DNA of 64,000 bases from NCBI GenBank assembly GCA_023078555.1, contig CM041203.1, positions 5,788,538 to 5,852,537 on the forward strand, given 5' to 3'. The DNA is from Ulva prolifera. Taxonomy: Eukaryota; Chlorophyta; Ulvophyceae; Ulvales; Ulvaceae. Shown here one piece after another: positions 37,068-47,343 of the stretch; the stretch's first letter is position 1, and each line of letters starts with the position of its first letter. The translations under genes and the position numbers were made by a program. Under the pieces are notes generated by a model that was given only the letters and a program-made list of their open reading frames with translations, was not told where the DNA came from and ran no database searches.

Positions 37068-39592
37068 GCCTTGTCTCGCATAGGCAGGCACAACAGAGAG
37101 CGAGGCCGCGATCCCTGGAACAGGTGGAAAGCATCTGCGATTTATGGCCCGGGCCACGTGGATGCGAGGTGGCACCAGCTGTTCCGGCCTCAGGACAGCA
37201 AGCCCGTGCTACCAGTGTGGGTGGCTGCAGCTCAGGTGGTCGCCGGCGGCAGTGACAGTGCAGCGTGTGCAGGCACTGGGGGCTGAGTCGCAGCGCCCCG
37301 CGGCTGCTGTGGCTGTACTACCCGCTTGCCCTTGGGGGAGCCGCCGCCGCGGTCGCCCTGGTGCAGGTGCGGCTTGCGGCTGGGTTCCTAGGAGGCTTCT
37401 AGGGGGACGGAACGGGACGGCCAGATGGAAAAGTTAATCACATCCCAATCACCTTGTTATGGTTGATGCCCCGGATGTCCACAGGTGGTTCACGGGTGTG
37501 GCGCCGCAGGGGGAGGCCTGGCTGATCTTGGGCTGGGGTTTGAGGAACGGCCACGGTCCTGAAGTCAGAGTCAGCTCCTGGAAGCCGCTCCTGGACGGTT
37601 TTTGTCTTTTGGATTGTGGCCTTCGCGACGTGCAAGCCCATGTTGACGAGGTTCGACAGGTAATCGCCCGCTACATGATACATGGTGACAGGAGATGAGA
37701 CTGGCAGAAGATGCAGTTCTGACGTGTCGACGTGGCCTCTGCAGCGAAGGTGCCATGCGCAGTCTTTGTGGGTCGGAGCCCAGTGGCAGAGTTGGGAGGT
37801 GAGCATGCTGGTGGCCACGGCAGGTTCACCATGTGGCAGAGCTTGGCGGTGCAGAGATGCAGCAGACCGAGATGTGCGAGGAGCAGCATTTATATTGGCC
37901 TGGATTGGCATGCCCGCAGTCATCCTCCACGTTCACAAAGCTTGTCGTTTATCAAATGATGGTCAGCTAAGCCTGTATGTAATGTTTGAGCGCCCGCTGC
38001 GCACGAAGTGTCAAGCAAGAAAACAATGAGAAATTTGGATACTGTGCTGATGCTGGGATTTTACTTCTGAGGATGTTGTGGTGGTTGCGAGTATGTTTGC
38101 CAATGCACAAATTAAGCGAGCTGTCAGATATGTGCTGGGACCTGCCATGAATACAAACAGCTTGTACATGGTGTATGATACAGATGTTGTCTGATTGATG
38201 ACAGCGACCAAACGGGACGTAGGCAAAGAGCATACAAGGCCACACAAGGCAGCGAGGGAACCACCTGCCATGAGTTTGGTTGCTGCGTGACTGGAAATCC
38301 GGAGTCATGTATGGCTACTGATCAGTGCACTCGGATCCGCAGTCAGTGTGCCACTGCAATTCGCGGTGCACAAGGATCAATTCCCTGCAGACTGTGGCAA
38401 TCCAGTGATATGGCCGCTACACCACTGGATTGCCACACAGACTGAACATCAAAGCATAAAAAGTTCATGTTATGATGACCTGCTTCTCCACGTCAGATCA
38501 ATGGAGGCTTTAGGCTGACATCGCAGATGTGGTTGCTCCCGAGCTGTGGTACTTGTGGAGCTTGGACATAATGGCCATGCCAATTTGCCAGTTCATCATC
38601 ACGCTGACAGCATCTACATGCACGTGTGAACAGATCCTCTCACTGCGGCGTCAGACTTGCAATGCTTTAGATCATCGTTGAGTGGTCGCACAACATCTGC
38701 AAGATGATCAGAAGTCGCTTCACCATAATTGTGGCGAGGTAGAGTTCGAGGACACTCATCCGCACTTCGTCCACTTCATGTGGCCCCAGGTGGCGACTGT
38801 GATGCGTGTCCACCATAAATGATGGAGGAAGAGTTTGTATCGTCTCAGACGATTGGAACATGGCCAGCCCTGAGAAGTCTCTGGGCCTGAGCTCTCCAGC
38901 CATGACATCAACTGCTTGCCTGAAGCAAACATGAAAATTTCAGATATCAAGTTAAGAGCTGCTTGGCGCATCCATTGGCAAATGATCATTTACCAGTGGC
39001 CGACTGCGTTTTCTGCCGTTGCCATACATGACCCAGCTTGCTGTGAGCAGGTCTCGGGCATGTCACTCAACACAAATGAGCTTAGGATCTGGAGCACTGC
39101 TGTGTTCACATGTGGTAGTTCTGGTCAACAGTTACTTCTGTGTGATTGGAAACCAGTGGTCCCGAGTGGCATTGCCAAAGTGCCCACAGGACGTGAGAAT
39201 GGCTCACATGAGCGTCTGATTTGAATTCAGACGTTGAGGATGTGAGCTCAAATTCTGGGTTGTTGATGCCACTTGTTGTTGATGCTTACTGTTGTGCAGC
39301 TTTGCCGTTTCCTTGTGCAAGCTTTGGAGCATGGCCTGTTGCGACTGCCGATGGCCATCTGATCAACATATTCACCATATATGTGACACTTGCTAGTAAG
39401 CAAGTCCCAGCGGCAATAGAGACAGGATTTATTTTTGAGGGCGTGTACAGCAGAAGCTGTGCAGACTGGTCCCGAAAAGCCTCATGATGATCTGGTCACT
39501 GCTGCACGAATGGGTAAGCAGGACCACTTGCAGTCAGAGGTTTCTACGTTAAACAAGCTATATATATAATATATGCAGAGGTCTACTGGCAA
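37068..39592. other. Interval between GT2 gene and satellite
   Basis: A minus-strand frame at 37438-37923 (161 codons) has mixed composition but no domain, and I do not call it. A hydrophobic plus-strand segment near 37305-37401 may be a last GT2 exon. A palindromic element lies at 38393-38437. The rest shows nothing recognisable. Confidence 0.4.
38393..38437. repeat. Short palindromic element, copy 3
   Basis: Perfect 15-bp arms TGTGGCAATCCAGTG and the inverse are separated by 15 bp containing TATGGCCGCTAC. The arm sequence matches the element at 27173-27221. Confidence 0.75.
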
Positions 39593-39679
39593 TATCATAA
39601 GTATTATATTCAGCATCACTGTATCATAAGTATTATATTCAGCATCACTGTATCATAAGTATTATATTCAGCATCACTG
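39593..39679. repeat. 29-bp tandem repeat, three copies (left array edge)
   Basis: Three exact copies of a 29-bp unit starting TATCATAAGTATTATATT. The same three-copy block recurs at 54870-54956 inside the right array, each time directly before a (GTAT)n tract and the start of a satellite unit. Confidence 0.92.
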
Positions 39680-42600
39680 TATGTATGTATGTATGTATCC
39701 ATTGTCCGGCGGCTGCTCCATTCCGGCCTCGCCTCCGCGTCGGGGCCTCGGCGTCGGCTTCGCATCTGTGCATCTGCTTCCAGAAACACCGCGACGCAGG
39801 TCGCCTCGCGTTCGCGTCGTTCCTCTGCAGCGGTATCGGGCGCCGAAGTTGCGCTGCACCTCTGGCCACGCGCCTTTCAGCGGCGCTCCGCCACGGACGC
39901 GGCCGCTTCTGGTTCAGCCGAGGCATCACGTATTCTAATTAAATTATATACTTCATATCTAATGTATCAGAAACGATTCGCATCGAGCTTCGAGCATGAC
40001 GCATCGCGCAGCAGAGCGCTGCACCTCTGGCCACGCTGGCTGCAGCGCTCCGCCACGGATGCGACCGCTTCGGAGCCAGCCGAGGCGTCACAGCATTTAT
40101 CTGTAGCGTTTGCATTGTTTTCAGAGTGTCAGGCATCGCTTGCGTCGGCTTCAAGCATCACGTTTTTCAAGCGTCGAGGATCGACAGGCCCCCCTTCGGG
40201 CCCCCCTTCGGGCTACGTCTACTGGCTGTCGAACTTTTCAGCGGCGCTCCGCCACGGACGCGACCGCTTCGGAGGCAGCCGAGGCATCACAGCACTTATG
40301 TGTAGCATTTGCATTGTTTTCAGCGTGTCTGGCATCGCTTGCGTCGGATTCAAGCATCAATCTTCTCAAGCGTCGAGGACCGACAGGCCCCCCTTCCGGC
40401 CCCCCTTCGGGCCACGTGTACTGGCTGTCTAACTTTTCAGCGGCGCTCCGCCACGGACGCGACCGCTTCGGAGGCAGCCGAGGCATCACAGCACTTATGT
40501 GTAGCATTTGCATTGTTTTCAGCGTGTCTGGCATCGCTTGCGTCGGATTCAAGCATCAATCTTCTCAAGCGTCGAGGACCGACAGGCCCCCCTTCCGGCC
40601 CCCCTTCGGGCCACGTGTACTGGCTGTCTAACTTTTCAGCGGCGCTCCGCCACGGACGCGGCCGCTTCTGGCCCGATCGAGGCATCAGACATTCTAATCA
40701 AATTATATACTACATATTTAGTGCATCAGAAATGATTCGCATCGAGCTTCGAGCATGACGCATCGAGCAGCAGAGCGCTGCACCTCTGGCCACGCTGGCT
40801 GCAGCGCTCCGCCACGGATGCGACCGCTTCGGAGCCAGCCGAGGCGTCACAGCATTTATCTGTAGCATTTGCATTGTTTTCAGAGTGTCAGGCATCGCTT
40901 GCGTCGGCTTCAAGCATCACGTTTTTCAAGCGTCACAGCTTGGCAGGCCCCCCTTCGGGCCCCCTTCGGGCCACGTGTACTGGCTATCGAGCTTTTCAGC
41001 GGCGCTCCGCCACGGATGCGGGCGCTTCGAGCCCTGCTGAAATATCACATATTCTGATTGTAACTTATGCATTATATTTACCGCGACAGAAATCAATTGC
41101 ATTGAGCGTCGAGCACCATGCATCGAGCAGCAGAGCGCCGCAGCTGCGCTGCACCTCTGGCCACGTTGGCTGCAGCGCTCCGCCAGCATCGAGCTTCATG
41201 CTTCAGCTTCGAGTATCAAAGCGCAAGAGCCCCCCGAAGGGGGGCTCGTCGCTTGTGTATCTATCTATCTATCGATTGTCCGGCGGCTGCTCCATTCCGG
41301 CCTCGCCTCTGCGTCGGGGCTTCGGCGACGGCTTCGCATCTGTGCATCTGCTTCCAGAAACACCGCGACGCAGGTCGCTTCGCGTCCGCGTCGTTCCTCT
41401 GCAGCGCTGTAGGGCGCCGAAGTTGCGCTGCACCTCTGGCCACGCTCCTTTCAGCGGCGCTCCGCCACGGATGCGGCTGCTTCTGGTTCAGCCGAGGGAT
41501 CACATATTCTAATTTAATTGAAATCATTGTATTCAGTGCATCAGAAACGATTTGCATCGAGCTTCGAGCATGACGCATCGAGCAGCAAAGCGCTGCACCT
41601 CTGGCCACGCTGGCTGCAGCGCTCCGCCACGGATGCGACCGCTTCGGAGCCAGCCGAGGCATCACAGAACTTAAATATAGCACTAGCATTGTTTTCAGTG
41701 TTTCAGGCATCACTTGCATCGGCTTCAAGCATCAATCTTCTCAAGCGTCGAGGACCGACAGGCCCCCCTTCGGGCCCCCCTTCGGGCCACGTCTACTGGC
41801 TATCGAGCTTTTCAGCGGCCCTCCGCCACGGACGCGGCCGCTTCGATCACATATTCTGATCATCACTTATGCATTATATGTACTGCGACAGAAATCGCTC
41901 GCATTGAGCGTCGAGCACCGTGCATCGAGCAGCAGGGCGCCGCAGCTGGAATGCACCTCTGGCCACGCTTGCTGCAGCGCTCCGCCAGCATCGAGCTTCA
42001 TGCTTCAGCTTCGAGTAACAAAGCGCAAGAGCCCCCCGAAGGGGGGCTCGTCGCTTGTGTATCTATCTATCTATCGATTGTCCGGCGGCTGCTCCGTTCC
42101 GGCCTCGCGTCAGCGTCGGGGCTTCGACGTCGGCTTCGCATCCGTGCATCTGCTTCCAGAAACACCGCGACGCAGGTCGCTTCGCGTTCGCGTCGTGCGT
42201 CTGCAGCGCTGTAGGGCGCCGAAGTTGCGCTGCACCTCTGGCCACGCACCTTTCAGCGGCGCTCCGCCACGGATGCGGCCGCTTCTGGCGCAGCCGAGGC
42301 ATCGCGTATTCTAATTAAATTATACGCTTCATATCTAATGCATCAGAAACGATTCGCATCGAGCTTCGAGCATGACGCATCGCGCGGCAGAGCGCTGCAC
42401 CTCTGGCCACGCTGGCTGCAGCGCTCCGCCACGGGTGCGACCGCTTCGGAGCCAACCGAAGCATCACAGCACTTACGTGTAGCGTTTGCATCGTCCTCAG
42501 CGTGTCAGGCATCACTTGCATCGGCTTCGAGCATCGATCTTCTCTGGCGTCGAGGACCGACAGGCCCCCTTCGGGCCCCCCTTCGGGCCACGTCTACTGG

Positions 42601-43399
42601 CTGTCTACATTTTCAGCGGCGCTCCGCCACGGACGCGGCCACTTCGAGCGCTGCTGAAACATCACATATTCTGATCATACCTTTGCATTATATTTACTGC
42701 GACAGAAATCGATCGCATCGAGCGCCGAGCACCGTGCATCGAGCAGCAGGGCGCCGCGGTTGCGATGCACCTCTGGCCACGCTGGCTGCAGCGCCCCGCC
42801 TGCATCGAGCTTCATGCTTCAGCTTCGAGTATCAAAGCGTAAGAGCCCCCCGAAGGGGGGCTCGTCGCTTGTGTATGTATGTATGTATCCGTTGTCCGGC
42901 GGCTGCTCCATTCCGGCCTCGCCTCCGCGTCGGGGCCTCGGCGTCGGCTTCGCGTCTGTGCATCTGCTTCCAGAGACCCCGCGACGCAGGTCGCCTCGCG
43001 TTCGCGTCGTGCGTCTGCAGCGGTATCGGGCGCCGAAGTTGCGCTGCACCTCTGGCCACGCGCCTTTCAGCGGCGCTCCGCCACGGACGCGGCCGCTTCT
43101 GGTTCAGCCGAGGCATCACGTATTCTAATTAAATTATATACTTCATATCTAATGTATCAGAAACGATTCGCATCGAGCTTCGAGCATGACGCATCGCGCA
43201 GCAGAGCGCTGCACCTCTGGCCACGCTGGCTGCAGCGCTCCGCCACGGATGCGACCGCTTCGGAGCCAGCCGAGGCGTCACAGCATTTATCTGTAGCGTT
43301 TGCATTGTTTTCAGAGTGTCAGGCATCGCTTGCGTCGGCTTCAAGCATCACGTTTTTCAAGCGTCGAGGACCGACAGGCCCCCCTTCGGGCCCCCCTTC
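39680..43399. repeat. Macrosatellite, left array
   Basis: Units begin with a GTAT/CTAT microsatellite followed by TTGTCCGGCGGCTGCTCC. Starts are near 39680, 41257, 42056 and 42873, giving periods of 799 and 817 bp (the first interval is longer because of internal duplication). Each unit contains about four related modules sharing GCACCTCTGGCCACG and GCGCTCCGCCACGG, and ends with a strong hairpin AGCCCCCC-GAA-GGGGGGCT. Modules alternate GC-rich blocks with short AT-rich blocks (TATTCTAATTAAATTATA). Long open frames cross the array on both strands but are composition artefacts. The array is cut at its right end by a MULE. Confidence 0.92.
40235..40632. repeat. Local 199-bp duplication inside the satellite
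   Basis: The anchor TTTTCAGCGGCGCTCC recurs at 40235, 40434 and 40633, exactly 199 bp apart. The two intervening segments are nearly identical, showing expansion at the level of the module rather than the whole unit. Confidence 0.85.
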
Positions 43400-43510
43400 C
43401 CCCCGTGTTATTTTCCCCGACGGTTATACACCACGCCACCCTCGCTAGCTTGCAGTCTCAACAAAACTCAAAGCGAAAGCATCAGGGCCACCACAGAGAC
43501 ACACTAAATC
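43400..43510 (+). repeat. MULE copy 1, left terminal inverted repeat
   Basis: 111 bp; includes TTTTCCCCGACGGTTATACA and ends ACACTAAATC. It is the inverse of 47222-47332 with three mismatches. The same sequence opens copy 2 at 47344. Confidence 0.93.
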
Positions 43511-43898
43511 GATTGTTGGTTATCAGTTAGGACATCGTGGCCTTCGCGGCGTGATTGCGACTCGGTGGCTGCGACTCAATGCAGATGTGGCATTGGACGA
43601 CCGTTTATGGACAGCACTCCTCGAAACTCCGTCGTAACTTTGCACAGCTACGTTTTAACACATATCTGAGCTTTTCGTGATGTATCTGGGGCCCACACAA
43701 CTCGACCTGTTGGGTCGGGTGCCTCGACCTGCCACAAGTTCACGTCAGATACTCAATTTGTTGAAAGCTTGTCCTGTCAACGCCAATAGACGATAGCACT
43801 GGTGCATCAATCGTAGCGGGACAAATGGCATTTGTAAGGTGTGCTGAACATTGCTACAGACGATGGCCAGCCCACAGCACTTACACTCTTTAACACTT

Positions 43899-46800
43899 CT
43901 ACATACTGGACATAGAATTCTGTATCCCATTTGTCAGTAAATACACCATGTCGTCCATCTCGACGCCCTGAGATTCGATTGTATCGGCAGCATCGTCGGC
44001 TATGATGGGCTGAAGAGGTGGCCTTGCACAGCTCAACGGGGCCTCGCGCACTGCAGCTGCGTTCTCCTTCTCCAAAACTTTATCCACCCACTTTGCTGAA
44101 CGCTCATCGAATGTACTAGCTGTCTTCTTTGTGTCTGCTTTGATCTTCCTGCTGGTCTTGACAAACTTGGCACCCGAAGTAGGTCGAACACAATGGTTAG
44201 CCTCGACTGCATTCGATGATGTTTGTGGTCTGCTGCGCTTTCCAGCACAGTCATCTCTTCTCTGCAAAGCAGTTTTATGCCTTGTCACCTGTGGAACGTA
44301 ACTCTGCACACAGTGGCCTTCTCGTGCAGCAATGTGGCCTGTAGCTACCACACTAGACCTCCGCGAGTGATGAAGGGCTTGCTTGAGCTCGGCCAAAACT
44401 GTTGTGAAGCTGCCGTAAATCCTCCTGCGGAGGTGCGCAGGGAGGTCACGATCACTGAACTGTTCAATAATCTCCTGTGCACCAGCCATCAGCTCTGAAC
44501 CTCTCCTGTCTTGCTCGATCTTAGAAGGCGTTCGCTTTTCAGTGATCACTGCAGCGCTACTGACAGCAATGCCTTCAGTGTCGCAAGCAGCAGTTCCTGA
44601 TCCTGCAGCTGCTTTGCAAGGCGTTCTTTGGGACGGTGCACACGTAAGCACTTCACAATCTTTTGCCTTTTCACCAGCCTGTGGCGTTTGCATCATACTC
44701 AGCGCTCGCACAAGTGGTGCGATTCCACCCTTGCCAAGGTGACAGTGTCCCATTGCTCCGAAGTTAGAACCAGCATGCTTGACGCACATGTTCAAGAATG
44801 CATCTGTGTTCTTCTGAGCGACTTCTGGAAACATAGTAGCGAGCGCCAACATGTGGTGGACACAGAAGAGCTGCTGGCGGCCTGCATCGCAACTACAGCA
44901 GTTGTGGTCCTCATCACAAGCAGTGAGCATGTACTGCTTGCCCTGCACAGTGACACGAGCACTTGTTGAGTTCGTATGCTCATGAGTCAGCTCCACAAGC
45001 GACGTCGTCTGCATGCAATGCAGCTCCAGAATCTTTTTTACATCTGTAGCTATCTCAAGCAGTGCTTCCTCACGTTTATGATTGCGAACCAAGCCTGCAC
45101 ACACATGGACAGTGACATACTGCATTTGCAGCAGGTTGACCTGTTGTGGCACATGGCACTTCATGCGCACCAGCTGCGAGTAGTGCTCTGGAGTTGTAGT
45201 AGTTTGGCATGATGGTCGAAAACAGGTGGAGAATGAGCTGGTCCACTCGGAACAGATGTTTTCGACCGGTGACTCGGTCTAGCACACTCTTGGCGGAAGA
45301 GTTGAAGCCTTCACATACTCCAGTGGTCCTTTGTGCGGCGAAGCAAGTGAATGTGCATACACTCACCACCCACTTTCCTGCATACTCGGGTGCTTTCAGG
45401 ATGCAGGGCCTTTGGCATGCTACAGATGTCAGTGAAGCGGCAAACTTACTGAGTTTTGGCTGCCATTGCTTCTTGACGTACTGCACGGCTCCAGGCTGTG
45501 TTTCAGACCACCTGCAAATACCTCTGAGCTGATCTAGAAGTAGCGCCTCACACAAGTGACACATCTTGAGGATGCGCCTACCTTGTGCACCATTCATCAA
45601 GCATCTTTGATGCAAGCGCAAGCGTCTGCTCTTCAGTGTCGCAGGCTTTCATATACATGATGGCCACAAGTCCTTTCTCCATGGCGTGATAGGCTTCTGC
45701 TCTTTCTGCCGGCCTGCCCGATGTTTTGCCTTGCAATTGCTGCTGCAAAGCTGCTCGGACATGATAGAGACATAAGCCTTGTACAGCATACGGGAAGACA
45801 GAGCTGGCAGCTTTCTGATTAGCTGCTGAATCATCCGTCAGAATGGAGGCAGGCTGCAAATTGCTGCTTCCTTCTCCACCCTCGTTCAATGCTTGTTTGA
45901 AAACTTGAAGCACCTTCTCGAAACTTGCTGCGTCCTCATGCATCATAATGGCGAAACAGACAGGCAGCCCTTTGCCCCGCTCATCGACTGCAAGCATCAC
46001 GAGCAAAGAAAACCCATATCTGTTGGTTCCAAAAGTGGTGTCCATCACAAGGACTCGACCAGGAACGAATTCCCTTGCCCATTTCATCATCTGATCATTT
46101 GCTAGGATAATGAGGCAGTCCTGCTCATTGTTGATCACCGGCTCTGCAAGAAAAATCCTTGGCTCGGAGCTGCCGTCCTGTCCATACTGCAAGGAGTCAA
46201 ATTCTCAGTGATGAAAGATTGGAGTGGGCGAGTGAGTTATTCTTTGGACAGGCTTACCCTGATGGTCACAGAAATGGCATCCTCGGGATTCTTTTTAAAC
46301 ATAGCTGTCGCTATCTGCCTGCGCAAATTTGCAAGGAACGTGTTGTCGATCGTAGCGTCCTTTACGAAGGGTGTCTGCACAAGTTGTGACATCAACGTGT
46401 GAGGCTCTGCAGAAGGTAGTCCGGCTTCGGTTGCAAGCCGTTGCAGGTTGCCTGCACATGCGGAATCTTTCCAGTCCCATACATCAGACAGCTTAACCAC
46501 ACCATGTGATGTAGATCGCACTCTGCAGTATCAAAGGATTTGGTACTCCATCTGTGATTCTGGCAGCACAGAATGCTCTTGTTGCATCGCTGACCTTCAA
46601 AGGCTGGTGTGCACAGCCCTTTTCATTTGGATCACTACTGTGCTTCCCATGATTATGCAAGACGATATACAGATCATTGGGATGATTGCGAAACACCCGA
46701 CAGTGCATGCTGTACCGGCAAGCACAACATGTGGCACCAGTGCCCCTAGCATCTTTCCCTACTCGAGTAGGACATTTTTTGCCAGATGCCTGGCCTGAGT

Positions 46801-47182
46801 TCGTAGCCAGTTTGGCAGCGTTTGCGCCAACCAGCCCCGCACTCTGCTTCAGTTTAGCTGATTTTTTCCCAGCACCCGAGAAATTGCAATTGAACATTTG
46901 ATTCAATGTAATTTTTTTACTGGCCTGATCCTTCTCCTTATATAGCTTGCAACCTCCCCGTTTTTCCTCAGAGAGAACAAAATTCGCAGCCGTGTTGTTG
47001 ACATCGTCACAGCGAAGACAAGCAGCGACGGCACCCCTGCGCGAATCCAGGGTCCAAACTATTTGATCATAAGTTGCGGACTCATAAGGCTGAGGTTCGA
47101 GGCGCAAATCGCGTACATCCCACGAGATGGACAGGTCCGGCAGTACATTCGAATTTGGAAGCGCCATGGCATCTAAACGCAT
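43899..47182 (-). CDS. MULE transposase (with two apparent frame changes)
   Basis: Segments: about 46500-47182, 46258-46520, 45582-46186 and 43899-45511. The N-terminal part holds a FAR1/WRKY-GCM1-like zinc region (CACRYSMHCRVF then LYIVLHNHGKHS). The MULE catalytic domain shows the acidic triad in family context: VLVMDTTFG (D), SILTDDSAAN (D), LCLYHV, and RTTGVCEGFN (E). A SWIM zinc finger follows, CSC-x8-CVH. Introns at 46187-46257 (gtaagcc..tgcag) and 45512-45581 are clean. Near 46500 and near 45160-45200 the frame changes without an obvious intron, and copy 2 shows the same near-45160 change. The gene may therefore be inactive, or use tiny introns or frameshifting. The start at 47182 is the first ATG in frame. 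Confidence 0.82.
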
Positions 47183-47221
47183 CTCGACTGAACGCAATGC
47201 CAACTGATTTGAAAAATGATG

Positions 47222-47332
47222 GATTTAGTGTGTTTCTGTGGTGGCCCTGATGCTTTCGCTTTGAGTTTTGTTGAGACTGCAAGCTAGCGAGGGTGGCGTG
47301 GTGTACAACCGTCGGGGAAAATAACATGGGGG
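47222..47332 (-). repeat. MULE copy 1, right terminal inverted repeat
   Basis: 111-bp inverse of 43400-43510, ending GGGGAAAATAACATGGGGG. Confidence 0.93.
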
Positions 47333-47343
47333 CCCCCTTCGGG

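Larger units (their letters stand above)
43400..47332 (-). mobile_element. Mutator-like element (MULE), full length, copy 1
   Basis: A 3933-bp element is bounded by 111-bp terminal inverted repeats (43400-43510 and 47222-47332) that differ at three positions; each starts CCCCC(G/A)TGTTATTTTCC. It is flanked by an 8-bp direct repeat CCCCCTTC (43392-43399 and 47333-47340), consistent with a target duplication although MULEs more often make 9-11 bp. The target is the satellite, which continues for a few bases on the right (GGG). The element carries one transposase gene on the minus strand. Long inverted repeats plus a MULE-type transposase define the superfamily. Confidence 0.9.

Noticed and set aside
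37438..37923. 161-codon minus-strand frame downstream of the GT2 gene
   Set aside because: Some normal-complexity sequence, but no domain, repeat or supported splice site; too weak to call.
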